From contig OX388310.1 in the NCBI GenBank assembly GCA_947579605.1, forward strand, positions 1,736,001 to 1,800,000: a stretch of DNA of 64,000 nt. The letters run 5' to 3'. Positions 18,986 to 30,400 of this stretch are shown piece by piece (position 1 is the first letter of the stretch; each line of letters opens with the position of its first letter). Made by a program: the position numbers and the translations under genes. The notes under the pieces are model-generated. The model did no database searches. It was not told the origin of the DNA and saw nothing but the letters and a program-made list of their open reading frames with translations. The DNA comes from Athripsodes cinereus. Lineage: Eukaryota; Arthropoda; Insecta; Trichoptera; Leptoceridae.

Positions 18986-21066
18986 ATGATTATTCGATTA
19001 TGTATAGTTAATTTTGTATTATCAGTAATATTTTTAGTATTCTTTAGTGATGATGTTGAAGGAAAAGTGTTTACACGTTGCCAATTGGCAAGAGAACTCT
19101 TGCAACAAGGATTTCCTAAGGAAGACTTGAGAGAATGTAAGTATTTATTAATATTATTCATCTAAACCATCACGGCTTTAATTATACCCCGAACAGCTGA
19201 TGGAATAACTGTACGTAATAAATAAACAGGTTATCCTTACCATTCTATAAAGTAAAAAATACATTCAAGGAAGGTGATATAACTTCACTGTTGAATTAAA
19301 GGTAACAATAATAATTATAATTAAAATTTCGATGTTATTGACCGAAGGTACTTGTTGGATGTCCATTTCAAGATAAATTGAATAAAAAAACACAGTATGT
19401 AGCTAACTTCCAAATGACTGTTATTAAATAGTAAATACTTACTGTTTGTCTCTGTATCTTATTTCACTTTTTACTAATCGCCTGATGATGGAGTCAAGAG
19501 TATCCGAATACTTATACGCGAAGTTATTAAAAGTCATTTAGAAGTTAACCACATACCTACTGTGTTTTTTTTTCAATTTATCTTAATTATGATTAACTGG
19601 AATAATTTTGAGGTTCTTCCTTTTGAATATAAATTAATTTAAATATTTTATTGTTATTATTATTTGATGTAATTAAAAAATTTTATTGTTAATTTTATGT
19701 CATATTCAATATGTAGACTCCAATGTTTATTTGTTAAATAAATGAGATATGTTTAATAAAAATAAACTTAATTGTCCAAGATATACAAACAAACAAAAAA
19801 TATCAGTATATGATGTATACAAAATTTAGCATTATGGGCGAATTTATAGCAGAGGTGTGATATCTTCCAACTAACCTAACTAACATCACTGCATATTATA
19901 GATTGGTGTCCGCAGACACCACGACAAACAGCTGAACATAATTCTTATAAACTTTATTTTATTTTTCAGGGGTGTGTCTAGTTGAGGAAGTGAGTGGATG
20001 CAACACAAAACTGATCGAGGGACCATTCAGGGATGATTCTCTCAATCTAGGATTATTTCAAATAAATACACATTTTTTTTGTAAAGACTCCGCTAAACCT
20101 GGAGGAGAATGCAATATCACATGTGGATGTAAGACTATTTTTTCCCACTTTTCTTTGACAAAATCTTCTTCGAATTGTCTCTTGAATATTGGCAAATAAA
20201 TTTAAAACTTAAAAAGTTTTAAATTTATCAGAATTTATCAGGAGCAGATCAAAATTATCTGAAATTCTATACATGTATTTGTTTTTCTTTACGATCATAT
20301 ATTCACTCACAAGTGTGATAATCAGTGGAATTACTAAATGTAGGTAATATACACTCTCCTCTCGGGAGCACAGGGCAGAAACCAGCCTCCTGCATTCAGA
20401 GCGTCTTTGCGCCAATTGCGTTACCTCCTTCCACGACATTCTCAGCGCTCTGATATTGTTTTTATAGGAACGGTGTATTGTGGAAGAGAGACGTTCGGGC
20501 CGTCGGAAACCTTGGGAATTCTTTTTGGCTAATTATCATTGGGCATTCTCAGAAGATGACCCAGCCAGGACCATCGTGTCTTCTGTATCACGGTGATTGC
20601 AGATCTCTGCTGGATGAGCCGGCGCACCAGCTGAGATCCATAATGCATCAGCTGCTTTAAATTTGTATTAACTATATTTTTGAGACAGGAGAAAATTGGC
20701 ATTGTATTATCATTGCCGATTTCTTAGAAAAGAATAGGTTGCTTCAACTTCTCTGTTTGTTTTTAGGGAGGTATCATAAATATCGTAAAATGCATTTCGT
20801 TATTTATATTAAGCGTTAATTAGTACGTTTCCCAACCAGAATGTCTTTCTTATGACACAAAGACAAAAAACTTGAATATCTATTATATACCTTTGGTCTA
20901 GAACATTTTCATTTTTTTTTCAGCACTACTCTCCAGCGACATCACCAAGGCATCGAGATGTGCCCAGTATATTTTTGAGAACTATGACTTCGATCCATGG
21001 GATAAATACTTTGAGAAATGCATATATTATCTGCCAAGTCTAAGGCTGTGTGGAATATACTATTAA
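18986..21066 (+). CDS. Lysozyme-like protein B (LLP-B), both catalytic residues absent
   Basis: Three exons: 18986-19136, 19970-20128 and 20924-21066 (150 codons). Donors GTAAGT and GTAAGA; acceptors TTTCAG and TTTTCAG; phase-1 introns at the same places as in LLP-A, and exon 3 has the same length (143 nt). Residues 1 to about 25 are a hydrophobic signal peptide; the mature chain begins KVFTRC. Landmarks are QGFPKEDLRE, WVCLVEEVSG and LGLFQIN. Hen E35 is Val and hen D52 is Asn (SLNLG), so hydrolase activity is very unlikely. Eight family cysteines plus an extra one in SGC. It ends LCGIYY, four residues beyond the usual final Cys, like LLP-A. It is a tandem duplicate of LLP-A, about 2.4 kb downstream in the same orientation. 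Confidence 0.9.
19320..19630. repeat. Foldback repeat family F in LLP-B intron 1
   Basis: Arms share CACAGTATGTAGCTAACTTC and, inverted, GAAGTTAACCACATACCTAC, with a hammerhead-like core between them (19478-19521). A second copy is at 35880-36160. Confidence 0.75.
19478..19521 (+). ncRNA. Hammerhead-like motif on the sense strand of LLP-B intron 1
   Basis: CTGATGA 19482-19488, extra T, stem II GGA/TCC (19490-19492 with 19503-19505), GAA 19506-19508, stem III TA/TA with loop CTTA, C at 19517, and stem I TCGC (19478-19481) with GCGA (19518-19521). The pair before the cleavage base is U-A rather than A-U, so this copy may be inactive. Confidence 0.45.
19825..19890 (-). repeat. Repeat family B fragment in LLP-B intron 1
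   Basis: ATGGGCGAATTTATAGCAGA, then GATATCTTCCAACTAACC. Confidence 0.6.
20351..20655 (-). pseudogene. LINE C-terminus, family C, in LLP-B intron 2
   Basis: Minus-strand reading includes RRSECRRLVSALCSREES and SWKEVTQLAQ. The left end CTCTCCTCTCGGGAGCACAG is the inverted REER ending. Frameshifted. Confidence 0.75.
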
Positions 21067-21102
21067 AGCTTATGTTAACCAGACTATAATATAAGAATGA
21101 CA

Positions 21103-21108
21103 AATAAA
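21103..21108 (+). terminator. Polyadenylation signal of LLP-B
   Basis: AATAAA 37 bp after the stop, the same spacing as in LLP-A. Confidence 0.6.
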
Positions 21109-21604
21109 AAAACATACTGTGCTTTTATAATATTCAAATAAACATTATTTATGACACCTCAAGATACTTCTTTTTTGAAACTTATGTAACTTTACAAAGT
21201 TGTTCAAAAGTGTGATGCCTTAACTTACAAGCATTAACTTACACCATTTTTATAATATGGAAATAATTAAACTCACTGGCGAGAAATATTCCAAGCTTTA
21301 CAGAATTATGTTTCATTCAAATATTTATTCTCTCTTCCTATGTTAATACCACGAAAAATGAAACAATAAAATTCTTACAAAAGCACACAAGTTTGACAAA
21401 TAATTTAAACATTTTTAGGTTATTTAGTGTGAAGGAACATTATTTAACTGTTTATTCTTGCAATCGTTTCTGATGTAAAGTAAATAAATTTCACTTATTT
21501 TACAAGCATTAATTTCTAGACATTCTAATTTTTTGTTACTTGAATTTCTATATTTATTTATTGCATGAATTTAAAATACGCTATCGCGATTTCAGTGTAC
21601 CTAC

Positions 21605-21647
21605 ACCATTGACGAGCTTTACAAGTCTTGAAAAGCTCGTCAATGGT
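21605..21647. repeat. Perfect 16-bp hairpin
   Basis: ACCATTGACGAGCTTT and its reverse complement around an 11-nt loop, about 500 bp after the LLP-B signal. Could be the remnant of a small foldback element. Confidence 0.85.
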
Positions 21648-23815
21648 TTAGGTATATGGTTTAGAAATAAAATATAGATGCTGATGCTTTTCCGGGCTTA
21701 CCGTGTCTATGTAGTTGGTCTTCCACCTTCGTCTTGATGTTTTTGATTCTACTGATGGAACCATTATCAAAAGTATCAGCAGAGTCTAACGTCAAAACGA
21801 AGGAAGGAAACAAACTAGATGTTGTAAGCCCAGAAGAACATCAGAATGTATAAATGAAGACCACGAAAACCAACAACTGCCAATAAGAAATACAAAAGAT
21901 TTTTTTTCATACTATGTGTTAGTAAATAAAAAATAAGAGAAAAAACAACTTTCTTTCTTATTTGTACTAAGTATCTATCTAAAAGTTTTCCTTTTAGCTT
22001 TTACCCATAACAGGGAGAAAGTACATCTTATATCAAAAAACCAATGTAAAAGAATCTTAAACTAGTCATAGAATTTAATACTACCGATGTATCTCATATA
22101 ATGTGTTCGTGTGTATAGTGTCCGTCAAATAAATTGTTATTGGTATCTATATTGTGTCATGGTGACAGAGAGTGTGTGTGTGTTTGTTGTGTGTTGTATG
22201 CTGGTGGGTGTTTGGGTATATCGGTTGATACCACTCGTATAATGCTAGTATGAGACATTTGTTGGGAAAAGTAAATTTTTCGGATGATTTGGCCTGCAAT
22301 GTTGGGGAGAAAACACAATATGTACTAAAGGGCACCCAACATAAAACCATAACACAATTCAAAATAATTTTTGAGATTAATTATAAAATTATACCAATCT
22401 TCGAAAAGTTCCAGTTTCGATTCTTCCTGTTCCTGAGTCCTGGCCCACTCCACTTTCAGGACACAAGTATTATATTGCATACTACAAGGATGTAATACCA
22501 ATGAAAGTGATAAATTGTCATTTATTTTGGACAGTAGTAGAAAATGTTTGTGGAAGACGTCAAGATATTAACTAAAATAATCGTGGGTAGATTTATTTAT
22601 TTATTTATTCATCATTATTACAAAACATTTGAAAATACATCATCCTACTCAACCCGCACTTATGATCTAACCCTTTGCTATATTATAATACCAAGCCCAC
22701 AAGTTTGTCACTTATTACAAAAGTTAGACAAAAGAATGAAAAAAAAAAAAACAACAAAACACCAATCCAACATGCATAAAAGGCAGCCAAAACAGACAAA
22801 TTGACTGCGCGTGCGCGGCGGAACAAGCAAGTTATTATGCAGTCATAACCCGCAGCAACCGCAGATGGAAGAAATCATTTGATAGTGGTAATCTCACCTC
22901 TGCATATCGTCCTAATATTTTAAATTTTGTGTTGTTTTATTTAGTATTTTAATTATGCAAGAATAATAAATAAATAAAATCAATGTGATATAAAAAACAG
23001 TCTAATAATAAAAGCCAGTAGGTTAAAATAAATTAAAAATATAAATGTATTGGTCAAATAGATACAGCAAAATATTATTTTTTCCCATAAAAGATATCAC
23101 AATAAATGATTTAAACACAACTAACTACAAACAATGAATATTACAGAAAGAAAAAAAGTACAAATTATTGAAACAATTAGATTGAATCGGACAATAATCT
23201 TCTTTTTTTTTAATAAGAAAGTTAATTCCTCAAATAAATAAAATAATATTATTTCAATTGCGTCAGTTTCGTTTCACTCATGCGAAACGCAGAGTACATC
23301 GACACCCCTTCTGGTCAAACTCGGGGTGTGTTCGAGATTGCATATTGTGGGAAATGTTCGACAAAAGATAAAATATTATGTAATATCTTAGTTGTGAGAC
23401 CGGCTTGATAATATTTCGTCTTGTATGCCTTGTGTAGCAGTATTGCTGTACAAAAGTATACACAATACAGAAGTATAGTATACAGAAGAGTATTAGTTTA
23501 TAGGAGATAATATTATATTATTATTATTTTACCTGTAGGTATACGTAAGAGACACTAAACTTTCTTGTATCGTTGTTGTCTGAAGGTGAGTTTGTCATTT
23601 ATTTTGTTTGTTGGAATATTCAACTTACATAAATATACACGTCCTTCAAATTATGATTAGATCGAATATTGGTCTAGGATTTGTTTTTATTTAATAACTT
23701 TTTTTAGGTTGTCGTAAGATTAACAGTTCTCGAATGTTCTTTGTTCTATCAAAGGCATGTTTTCGTAAAATTTCACGTAACAGACAATTAATTAATATCT
23801 TGAATTCAGTATTGA
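21648..23815. other. Nothing supported except retroposon tails
   Basis: An inverted (TTTA)n tail lies at 22585-22610. Short open frames are AT-rich and unmatched. GC-richer stretches at 21680-21880 and 23270-23330 have no recognisable coding motif. Confidence 0.4.
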
Positions 23816-24018
23816 CTGCGTCCAGATAATAGGATGCGAACGTCAATCAATCATCAATCTTCAATCATTCTGTGACGATTTGGAGCATTCTCCGAAGAAA
23901 TATTCGAATGAATGCCTTCGTAACCCGTAGGTATAACGTTGGAGAATGCTCCAAATTGTCACCGAATTATTGATGATTGATTGACGTTCGGATCCTACTA
24001 TCTGGACGCACCCATTGA
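23811..24018. mobile_element. Inverted-repeat MITE, about 200 bp
   Basis: Arms of about 75 bp: GCGTCCAGATAATAGGATGC, AACGTCAATCAATCATCAAT and GGAGCATTCTCC with inverted matches at 23940-24010. ATTGA occurs at both borders (23811-23815, 24014-24018) and may be the target duplication. Confidence 0.7.
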
Positions 24019-24112
24019 AGAAAGACCCACCATACACCCGAATATCTCAGGAGTTGTAGACTCAAACCAAAATTGTCCTCACGGGTAGGCTATTGGACAA
24101 GCCTGAAGGTTC
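24019..24112. repeat. Repeat family D
   Basis: AGAAAGACCCACCATACACC, then TTGTCCTCACGGGTAGGC. Confidence 0.55.
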
Positions 24113-24209
24113 TTTGGGAATATTTTTATGGTACAATTTGCTATTTGGAAATAATTAAATTTATTAAGAGAAGAAAAATGTTTTAACAAAATTAAGAGTA
24201 TAAAATAAA

Positions 24210-24360
24210 GTTCATCAATGAGGTAGGTACCTATGCCACCGATCTTGAATGGCTTTTATTAGCACGACCAGGACGGCTAGCATGTTTATTACATACATTC
24301 AATTTGCTGGTTACTTTATTTGCGGGATAAGCCGTGACGGTATACTATATTTTATCATAA
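24210..24360 (+). repeat. Repeat family A, 3' two-thirds
   Basis: TTCATCAATGAGG to GCGGGATAAGCCGTGACGG, with a TAC tail. Confidence 0.65.
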
Positions 24361-24512
24361 AGGGGACCAACTTTTGAAACAATAGAATAATGATGTACCT
24401 ACCACAGAATGGGAAGCAAAAATAATTTAATAGTTTTTTTATTAACCATGCCACACTTGTTGGAGTGTCCATTGTGCCCTATCACATGCACTCTAGAGGA
24501 TATTTTTGACGC

Positions 24513-24563
24513 ATCTCCACATGCTGTGGGTTTTTCACAGTACTGGAGATCAGTTTGATTGTT
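24513..24563. repeat. Repeat family G with conserved hairpin
   Basis: ATCTCCA...CTGTG / CACAG...TGGAGAT hairpin followed by CAGTTTGATTG; second copy at 32423-32472 keeps the pairing. Confidence 0.6.
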
Positions 24564-24789
24564 TTTTTTTTCTGGATTTCGACACGATAAATAAATAATT
24601 TGGATAAACTTAATATAATACGCTATTTTCTCAATTTAAGAAGGCATGCTCTAGTTGGACGTCTAATCTTCAGTTGAAGAAGTAACAAGACATTTTTAGA
24701 TTTCTCACTGTTGTATGTAAGTTGAAAGGTGTGTTGTGTTGCATTTGAGGATAATTATTATGTTGTATTGTATTTGTAGGTTAAAAGGT

Positions 24790-24985
24790 TGTGAATATTA
24801 AAACTACTTGTAAAACATAAACGGCCCTGAAAGGTCAATCAAATTAAGTTTTGAACTACTATAGATGACTCGCACACATTGAATTGCTCAGAAAAATGGA
24901 CATTAATATTTTTGCCCAGACTGAGGATCGAACCCACGACCCCTCGCTTGCAAGGCGAGTGTGTTAACCACTAGTCCAACCTAAT
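24790..24985 (-). repeat. tRNA-derived SINE, second family
   Basis: The minus strand shows a tRNA-like head with A-box-like GGACTAGTGGTTAACAC, an anticodon-arm-like CTCGC-CTTGCAA-GCGAG and B box GGTTCGATCC, followed by a 110-bp non-tRNA body. The T stem is imperfect, so it is not a functional tRNA gene. Confidence 0.7.
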
Positions 24986-25689
24986 GAATTAGGTTACATA
25001 CTAGTTAGGTATATTATATATACCGTGTGTACGTGGTGATACATCAATGTGAACTTCCTTAAGGATAGCATGATACAGAGTCTCGATGCTTACGAATCGA
25101 CACAGGCTGGTTAAGAGTACTCTTTAAACCCGGGTAACATTCCCAATTCCTCTATATCATGCTTGTCACATGTATCAGATTTTTTGAAAGTTGTATATAT
25201 ACTATATTTTTCAAATACTTCACATGTAACATGGTTTCCTATACTATGTCTCTCTATCGAAGTTCTGTTTAAACACACAATATTTGAAGCCTCCATCTTT
25301 ATACTCAACATTGTTCATTTAAGACAATATGCCGCGAATAGATGGCGCTTTAAGCGTATTATGCCAATTATTTTAGTCAAATATTGTTGTCTATACTATA
25401 ACCAGTTGGGCCCTGAAAGGGTTAATTTAAATGTTCTGATATATTCTTATCAAATCACTCCATGGCTATTTCCATTTCCTCTTTCAACTATCCAATATCA
25501 CTACTACATGCAATGTATATTATAATACTATCCATCTTGCTTCCTTCCTTCCTTCCTTATCTCCTCTCGGTGCAAATGACTGCCTGCCACTCCTGGCAAC
25601 GTGAGGTGAACTCCAATACAATCTGACAAGACAGTAGATTATCTCCAATCAGTGGTGTAACATTGACTCAGTCGTGTTTGAACAAATTT
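24986..25689. other. Nothing recognised; one orphan piggyBac-like end
   Basis: CCCTGAAAGGGTTAA at 25412-25426 looks like the right end of a piggyBac-like MITE, without a matching left end. A (CTTC)n run lies near 25540. Confidence 0.4.
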
Positions 25690-25870
25690 ATGCAGAGATT
25701 TTTTTAATCTTATGGGTTAGTTTGAAGATATCGCGCTTCTGCGATAAACTCGCCCATTGCACAAATTTATTTGTTTGGTTCTACAATGTTTATATTTTAA
25801 TAATGTTTGTTTTTTTGTGCAATAAAGATTTTTATTATTATTTATTATTATTATTAATATATACTTATTA
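25690..25870 (+). repeat. Repeat family B with (TTA)n tail
   Basis: GCGATAAACTCGCCCATTGC, then TTTTTGTGCAATAAAGATT and a (TTA)n tail. Confidence 0.6.
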
Positions 25871-26223
25871 TTTATTATTATTATTAATATATTATTAACA
25901 TATACAATAACGTTTAACAGTGACGAGAGGACGTCTTACCTGACGCTTTACCTGTCTTTTATGTATTATATTAGCAACTTTTTCACAACATAATAATAAT
26001 AATAATTAATATTTGAAAAAATAAATAAAAAAATAAAAAAAAAATAAAATAAATAAGTTTATATGTGGCTGCGTGATTGCAACCTTTTCACAACATAATA
26101 ATAATAAATAATATTTCAAAAAATATATACAAGTTTATATGTGTCTACTATAGTGCGTGATTGAATCTGAGTGTTTGACTAAATCATTTGCAAAAATACT
26201 TGTTTAAGATAGTTACATTTAAT
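25871..26223. other. AT-rich, locally duplicated
   Basis: CTTTTCACAACATAATAATA occurs at about 25978 and 26087 with similar flanks, a local duplication; no gene. Confidence 0.5.
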
Positions 26224-26339
26224 AGATTGATAGTGCTCTTCTTTCTCTCCGACATAGTTCTTTTCACAGTACATTATTAATAGATTGATAGTGCTCTTCT
26301 TTCTCTCCGACATAGTTCTTTTCACAGTATATAACTAAT
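26224..26339 (+). promoter_or_regulatory. Two 58-bp tandem units at the 5' end of the jockey-like LINE
   Basis: AGATTGATAGTGCTCTTCTT...TTCACAGTA is repeated head to tail at 26224-26281 and 26282-26339, ending nine bases before the ORF1 start. Tandem 5' units act as promoter monomers in some LINEs; that role here is inferred. Confidence 0.6.
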
Positions 26340-26347
26340 TACAGAAA

Positions 26348-27370
26348 ATGGAGAATTCACATTCATTCCTCGAAAAAGCTACTGAAATATTAACAGAATT
26401 GGTAGATAACATCTCCAACACTGACAGAAGATCCAGTAAAGAAGTACAAAGTGTTGTGCTGAAACATGTGCACAAACTACAAGGAATTTTGGGTCATGCA
26501 GCCATCCAAATGACAGAAATGCAAAACATAATCAAGCTTCAACAAAATAGTATTAAAAACCATGTGACACCTTCTTATGCAGCAGCTGTAAAAAGGAATA
26601 TAATTGAGGATGCATCTTATGGTATTCTCATAACTAACGAAAATAGCTCAGAAGACGCCGATGAAATGTTCAAGAACATTAGGAAAAATTTGAATATAGC
26701 AGGAGTAGATGGCATACAGATAAATAGTGTTAAAAAAATTTCTAGAGACAAAGTAATTGTTAATGTAAAGGAACAATCGCAGAGAGAAGTTTTAGCAAAT
26801 AAAATTAAACAACAGAAACTGAATGTCAAACTACTAGAAAAGAGAAACCCGTGCATAATACTCAAATATATATATAATGATTATAATATAGACCAATTGC
26901 AAAATAACTTCAAAGAGCAGAATCCTTCATATGCTCACTTTTTTAATGAAGGAACTTCAACGGTTTTTAACATAAAGAAGGTGATAAAGAGTAAGGACGA
27001 TTATGTCCATGTTATTGTTGAAGTGGACAGAGAATTAAGACTGGCCTTGCTCAATAATGATAAAATATACATTGGAATGCAACGCATAAGCGTAAACGAT
27101 GCTAATCCACTTCCTCAGTGCTACAAGTGTCAAGGATTTGGACACACATCAAAAAAATGTTTTAAAGATGATAACACATGTTCTCATTGCAGTGAAAACC
27201 ACATTTTTGCGAATTGTCCCAATTTAGCAAAGATAGCAATTTGCAAAAATTGTACAAATAGTAACACAAACTATCAAACTAAATATAATACAGCACATAG
27301 AACAACTAGCAAAAATTGCTCTGTGTACATAAGAATGGAAGGCTTGGCCAAACAAAAAATCAACTATTAG
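26348..27370 (+). CDS. LINE ORF1, Gag-like nucleic-acid-binding protein
   Basis: 340 codons, unbroken. The N-terminal third is charged and likely coiled-coil; the centre (about residues 90-235) resembles the RNA-binding fold of jockey-type ORF1 proteins. Zinc knuckles follow near residue 258: CYKCQGFGHTSKKC (CX2CX4HX4C), CSHCSENHIFANC (CX2CX3HX4C) and a third, longer Cys/His motif beginning CKNC. It would coat the element RNA for retrotransposition. Start ATG lies nine bases after the 5' tandem units. Function by family analogy. Confidence 0.88.
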   Translation: MENSHSFLEKATEILTELVDNISNTDRRSSKEVQSVVLKHVHKLQGILGHAAIQMTEMQNIIKLQQNSIKNHVTPSYAAAVKRNIIEDASYGILITNENSSEDADEMFKNIRKNLNIAGVDGIQINSVKKISRDKVIVNVKEQSQREVLANKIKQQKLNVKLLEKRNPCIILKYIYNDYNIDQLQNNFKEQNPSYAHFFNEGTSTVFNIKKVIKSKDDYVHVIVEVDRELRLALLNNDKIYIGMQRISVNDANPLPQCYKCQGFGHTSKKCFKDDNTCSHCSENHIFANCPNLAKIAICKNCTNSNTNYQTKYNTAHRTTSKNCSVYIRMEGLAKQKINY

Positions 27371-27414
27371 AATATTTAAGGGAATGGTATAGAACGTAAA
27401 AGCAACAATATATT

Positions 27415-30400
27415 ATGGATCAAGACTTCATCGAGTTAGATCATGAAGTATTATACACGAGAGAAGAAAATTTACAAGACTGGATCTCTCAACTGAACCC
27501 ATGTAAACATGGAGATATTACAGCTGTGCATATTAATATAAGATCAATTAACAAATATTGGGATCATTTAATTATACAGATGAAAGACTATATAGATAAT
27601 ATAGATTTGCTCGTATTGACTGAAACATCAACAGATTATTTTAGTAAAGATCTATATAAAATAGAAGGATTTGAATCTTATTGTTTCTGCAGAACAAATA
27701 GACAAGGTGGTGGTGTAATGGTGTTTATTAAATCTATTTTTGAATTTGAACAAATTGAGTGTAATAGTGAATATAGTGAAATGGTGTGCGGTAAGATAAC
27801 ACTTGATGATTTCCATTTCTATTTATTGGCTATTTATAGACCTCCTAATTTAAATAAAAATCATTATATAAATGAATTAAATAATATATTGACTAGTAAT
27901 ATGAAAGACAATGAAAATGTATTGATAATGGGAGACATAAATATTAACTTATTATCTGACCAGGAGAATATTGTGATGAATTATGAAAATATGCTTATTA
28001 ACAATCAGTTTGTGAAATGTATTAATGACGTCACGAGAGAAGTGATGGTAGCTGGAAGAAAAACAATATCATGTATTGATCATATTTTCGTAAGGAGGGT
28101 TGGTAAAAATATACACTCGAGTGATAATTTAATTACTTGTGTGAGTGAATGTGCAATAGCAGATCACTATATGGTTACAATTAAAGTAACTTTTGAAACT
28201 AAAAAATCTAAAAATCAGCTACATGACGTAGAGGTTAATGACAATCATGTGATTTCTGAAAATAAATGCTCTCGTCTAATTCAAGAAGTTGATTGGAATA
28301 GTATGTTAGTTGAGAACTCAGTAAATGCATTATATAATATGATAAAAGAAACCTTTAAAGAAATTTATACCAAATGCAAAATTACAGAAAAGAAACCAGT
28401 TAAAAAGAGACCATGTTCAATGAACTTATGGATGACAGATGATCTTTTAAAAGAGATTAAAAAAAGGGATGCATTATTTAAAAAATGGAAAAATACCCCC
28501 TCTAATCAAACATATGAAATAGAATATAAAAGATTTAGAAATGAGCTTAATAAACTTATATTAAATGCTAAAACAAACTTTTATAAAGATAAATTTAATA
28601 GCTGCTTTGGTGACATCAAAAAAACTTGGAATAAAATAAATATTATCTTAGGAAGAAAAACTAAAAATAGTTGTGATGAAGTTGTACAAAAATATCTTTT
28701 AAAAAACAATCAATTAGACACAATACTGGAGAAATTCAATGAAAATTTTTCAGATAAAGTGTACAAAACTCTTCACATATGTAATCATAAAACGATGCAT
28801 CATATTGATCTTATTAATGTAACTGGAAATACCTCTATGTTCCTTCGATCTGCAAACAACAGCGATATTATAAACATTATTAAAAACATGAAAAACTCAA
28901 AATCACCGGGTATAGACAACATTAGGATGCATGATTTGAAAAAAAATGTTGAGAAAATTGGCCCCATTATTACTCATCTCATCAACAAAATTATAGAGGA
29001 AGGATACATACCTCAAGAACTAAAAACTGCAATATTAAGACCAATCTATAAGGGTGGACAACACTATGACTTGAATAATTATAGACCAATAAGCATTTTA
29101 CCAGCTATTGAAAAAATTCTGGAAAAGTATGTGTGTAACCAATTAAAAAAATACATAGAAAAAAATAACATTGTGGATCCATCCCAATACGGATATCAAG
29201 AAAATAAGGGAACCGAGACACTTCTACAAGATTTTGGAAATCTAGTGAATGACGCACTGGACAAAAGAAAACATGTTCTTGTTATTTTTATAGACTATTC
29301 TAAGGCCTTTGATACCATCGATCACGAAAAATTATTAGAGTATCTAGAATTAATTGGGATTACTGGTAAATTATTGCTATTTTTCAAAAATTATTTAAGT
29401 GATCGCAGATGCATAGTTAAAATAAACAATACATTTAGTGATATAAAATACATAAAATCGGGTGTGCCGCAAGGATCAATTTTAGGACCAGTATTGTATT
29501 TAATTTATGTTTCCATGCTTAAAAATCTTTTTAAAAATGTTCAGCATTTTATTTATGCTGACGATACTGCACTAGTAATGACGCATGAAAATATTGATGT
29601 GGCGTGTAAATTACTTCAAGATGATTACAATAACTTGATTAAATGGTCACATGATTATGGCCTAATAATAAATGCTAAAAAAACTAAATTGATGCATATA
29701 AAAACTCCCCATACTATTACGTTAACTAAACCCTACATAATTTCACATGATTATAACTGCATTCACAATAACATTCAATGTAATTGTAATTGTAAAAATA
29801 TTGATCAGGTAACAACATATAAGTATTTAGGTGTAATAATTGATAATAATTTTAAATGGGACGAACATATAAGTAAACTATGTAATAGGTTAAGATCAGT
29901 TGCTGGTCGCCTTCATAAAGTAAAATATTTTGTACCTAATCGTATAACAAAAACCATTTATTTATCGTTGGCAGAGTCTTTAATAAGATATGGAATTTCT
30001 GTCTGGGGAAATACAACAAAAACTAACTTAAATAAAATACAAAGTGTTCAAAACATACTTATTAAAATAGTTACTAATTACAAATCTATTCCAGGTAGTC
30101 ATTTCAATGCCAACGATACATATAGGGCTAATAACTTAATGACTTCAAAAGGAATATTTTTAAACAAATTTTTATTGCCTTACTTTTTGGACAATAGATA
30201 CAGAAATAAGCTAACACACAATTATAATACTAGATACACACATAATGAAGGATTGGTAATTCCAAAAGTAAATAATAAATACGGTATGAGAACCCGAGAC
30301 TATATAATACCCAAAATAATAAATATGCTACCAAAAAATATTAAAAATACCCATAGACTAGGTAAGTTAAAGATTCTTATGAAACAATGGACTGTAAATA

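Noticed and set aside
24900..24985. tRNA-Ala-like gene on the minus strand
   Set aside because: The T stem and acceptor do not pair properly and a SINE body follows directly; read as a tRNA-derived SINE.
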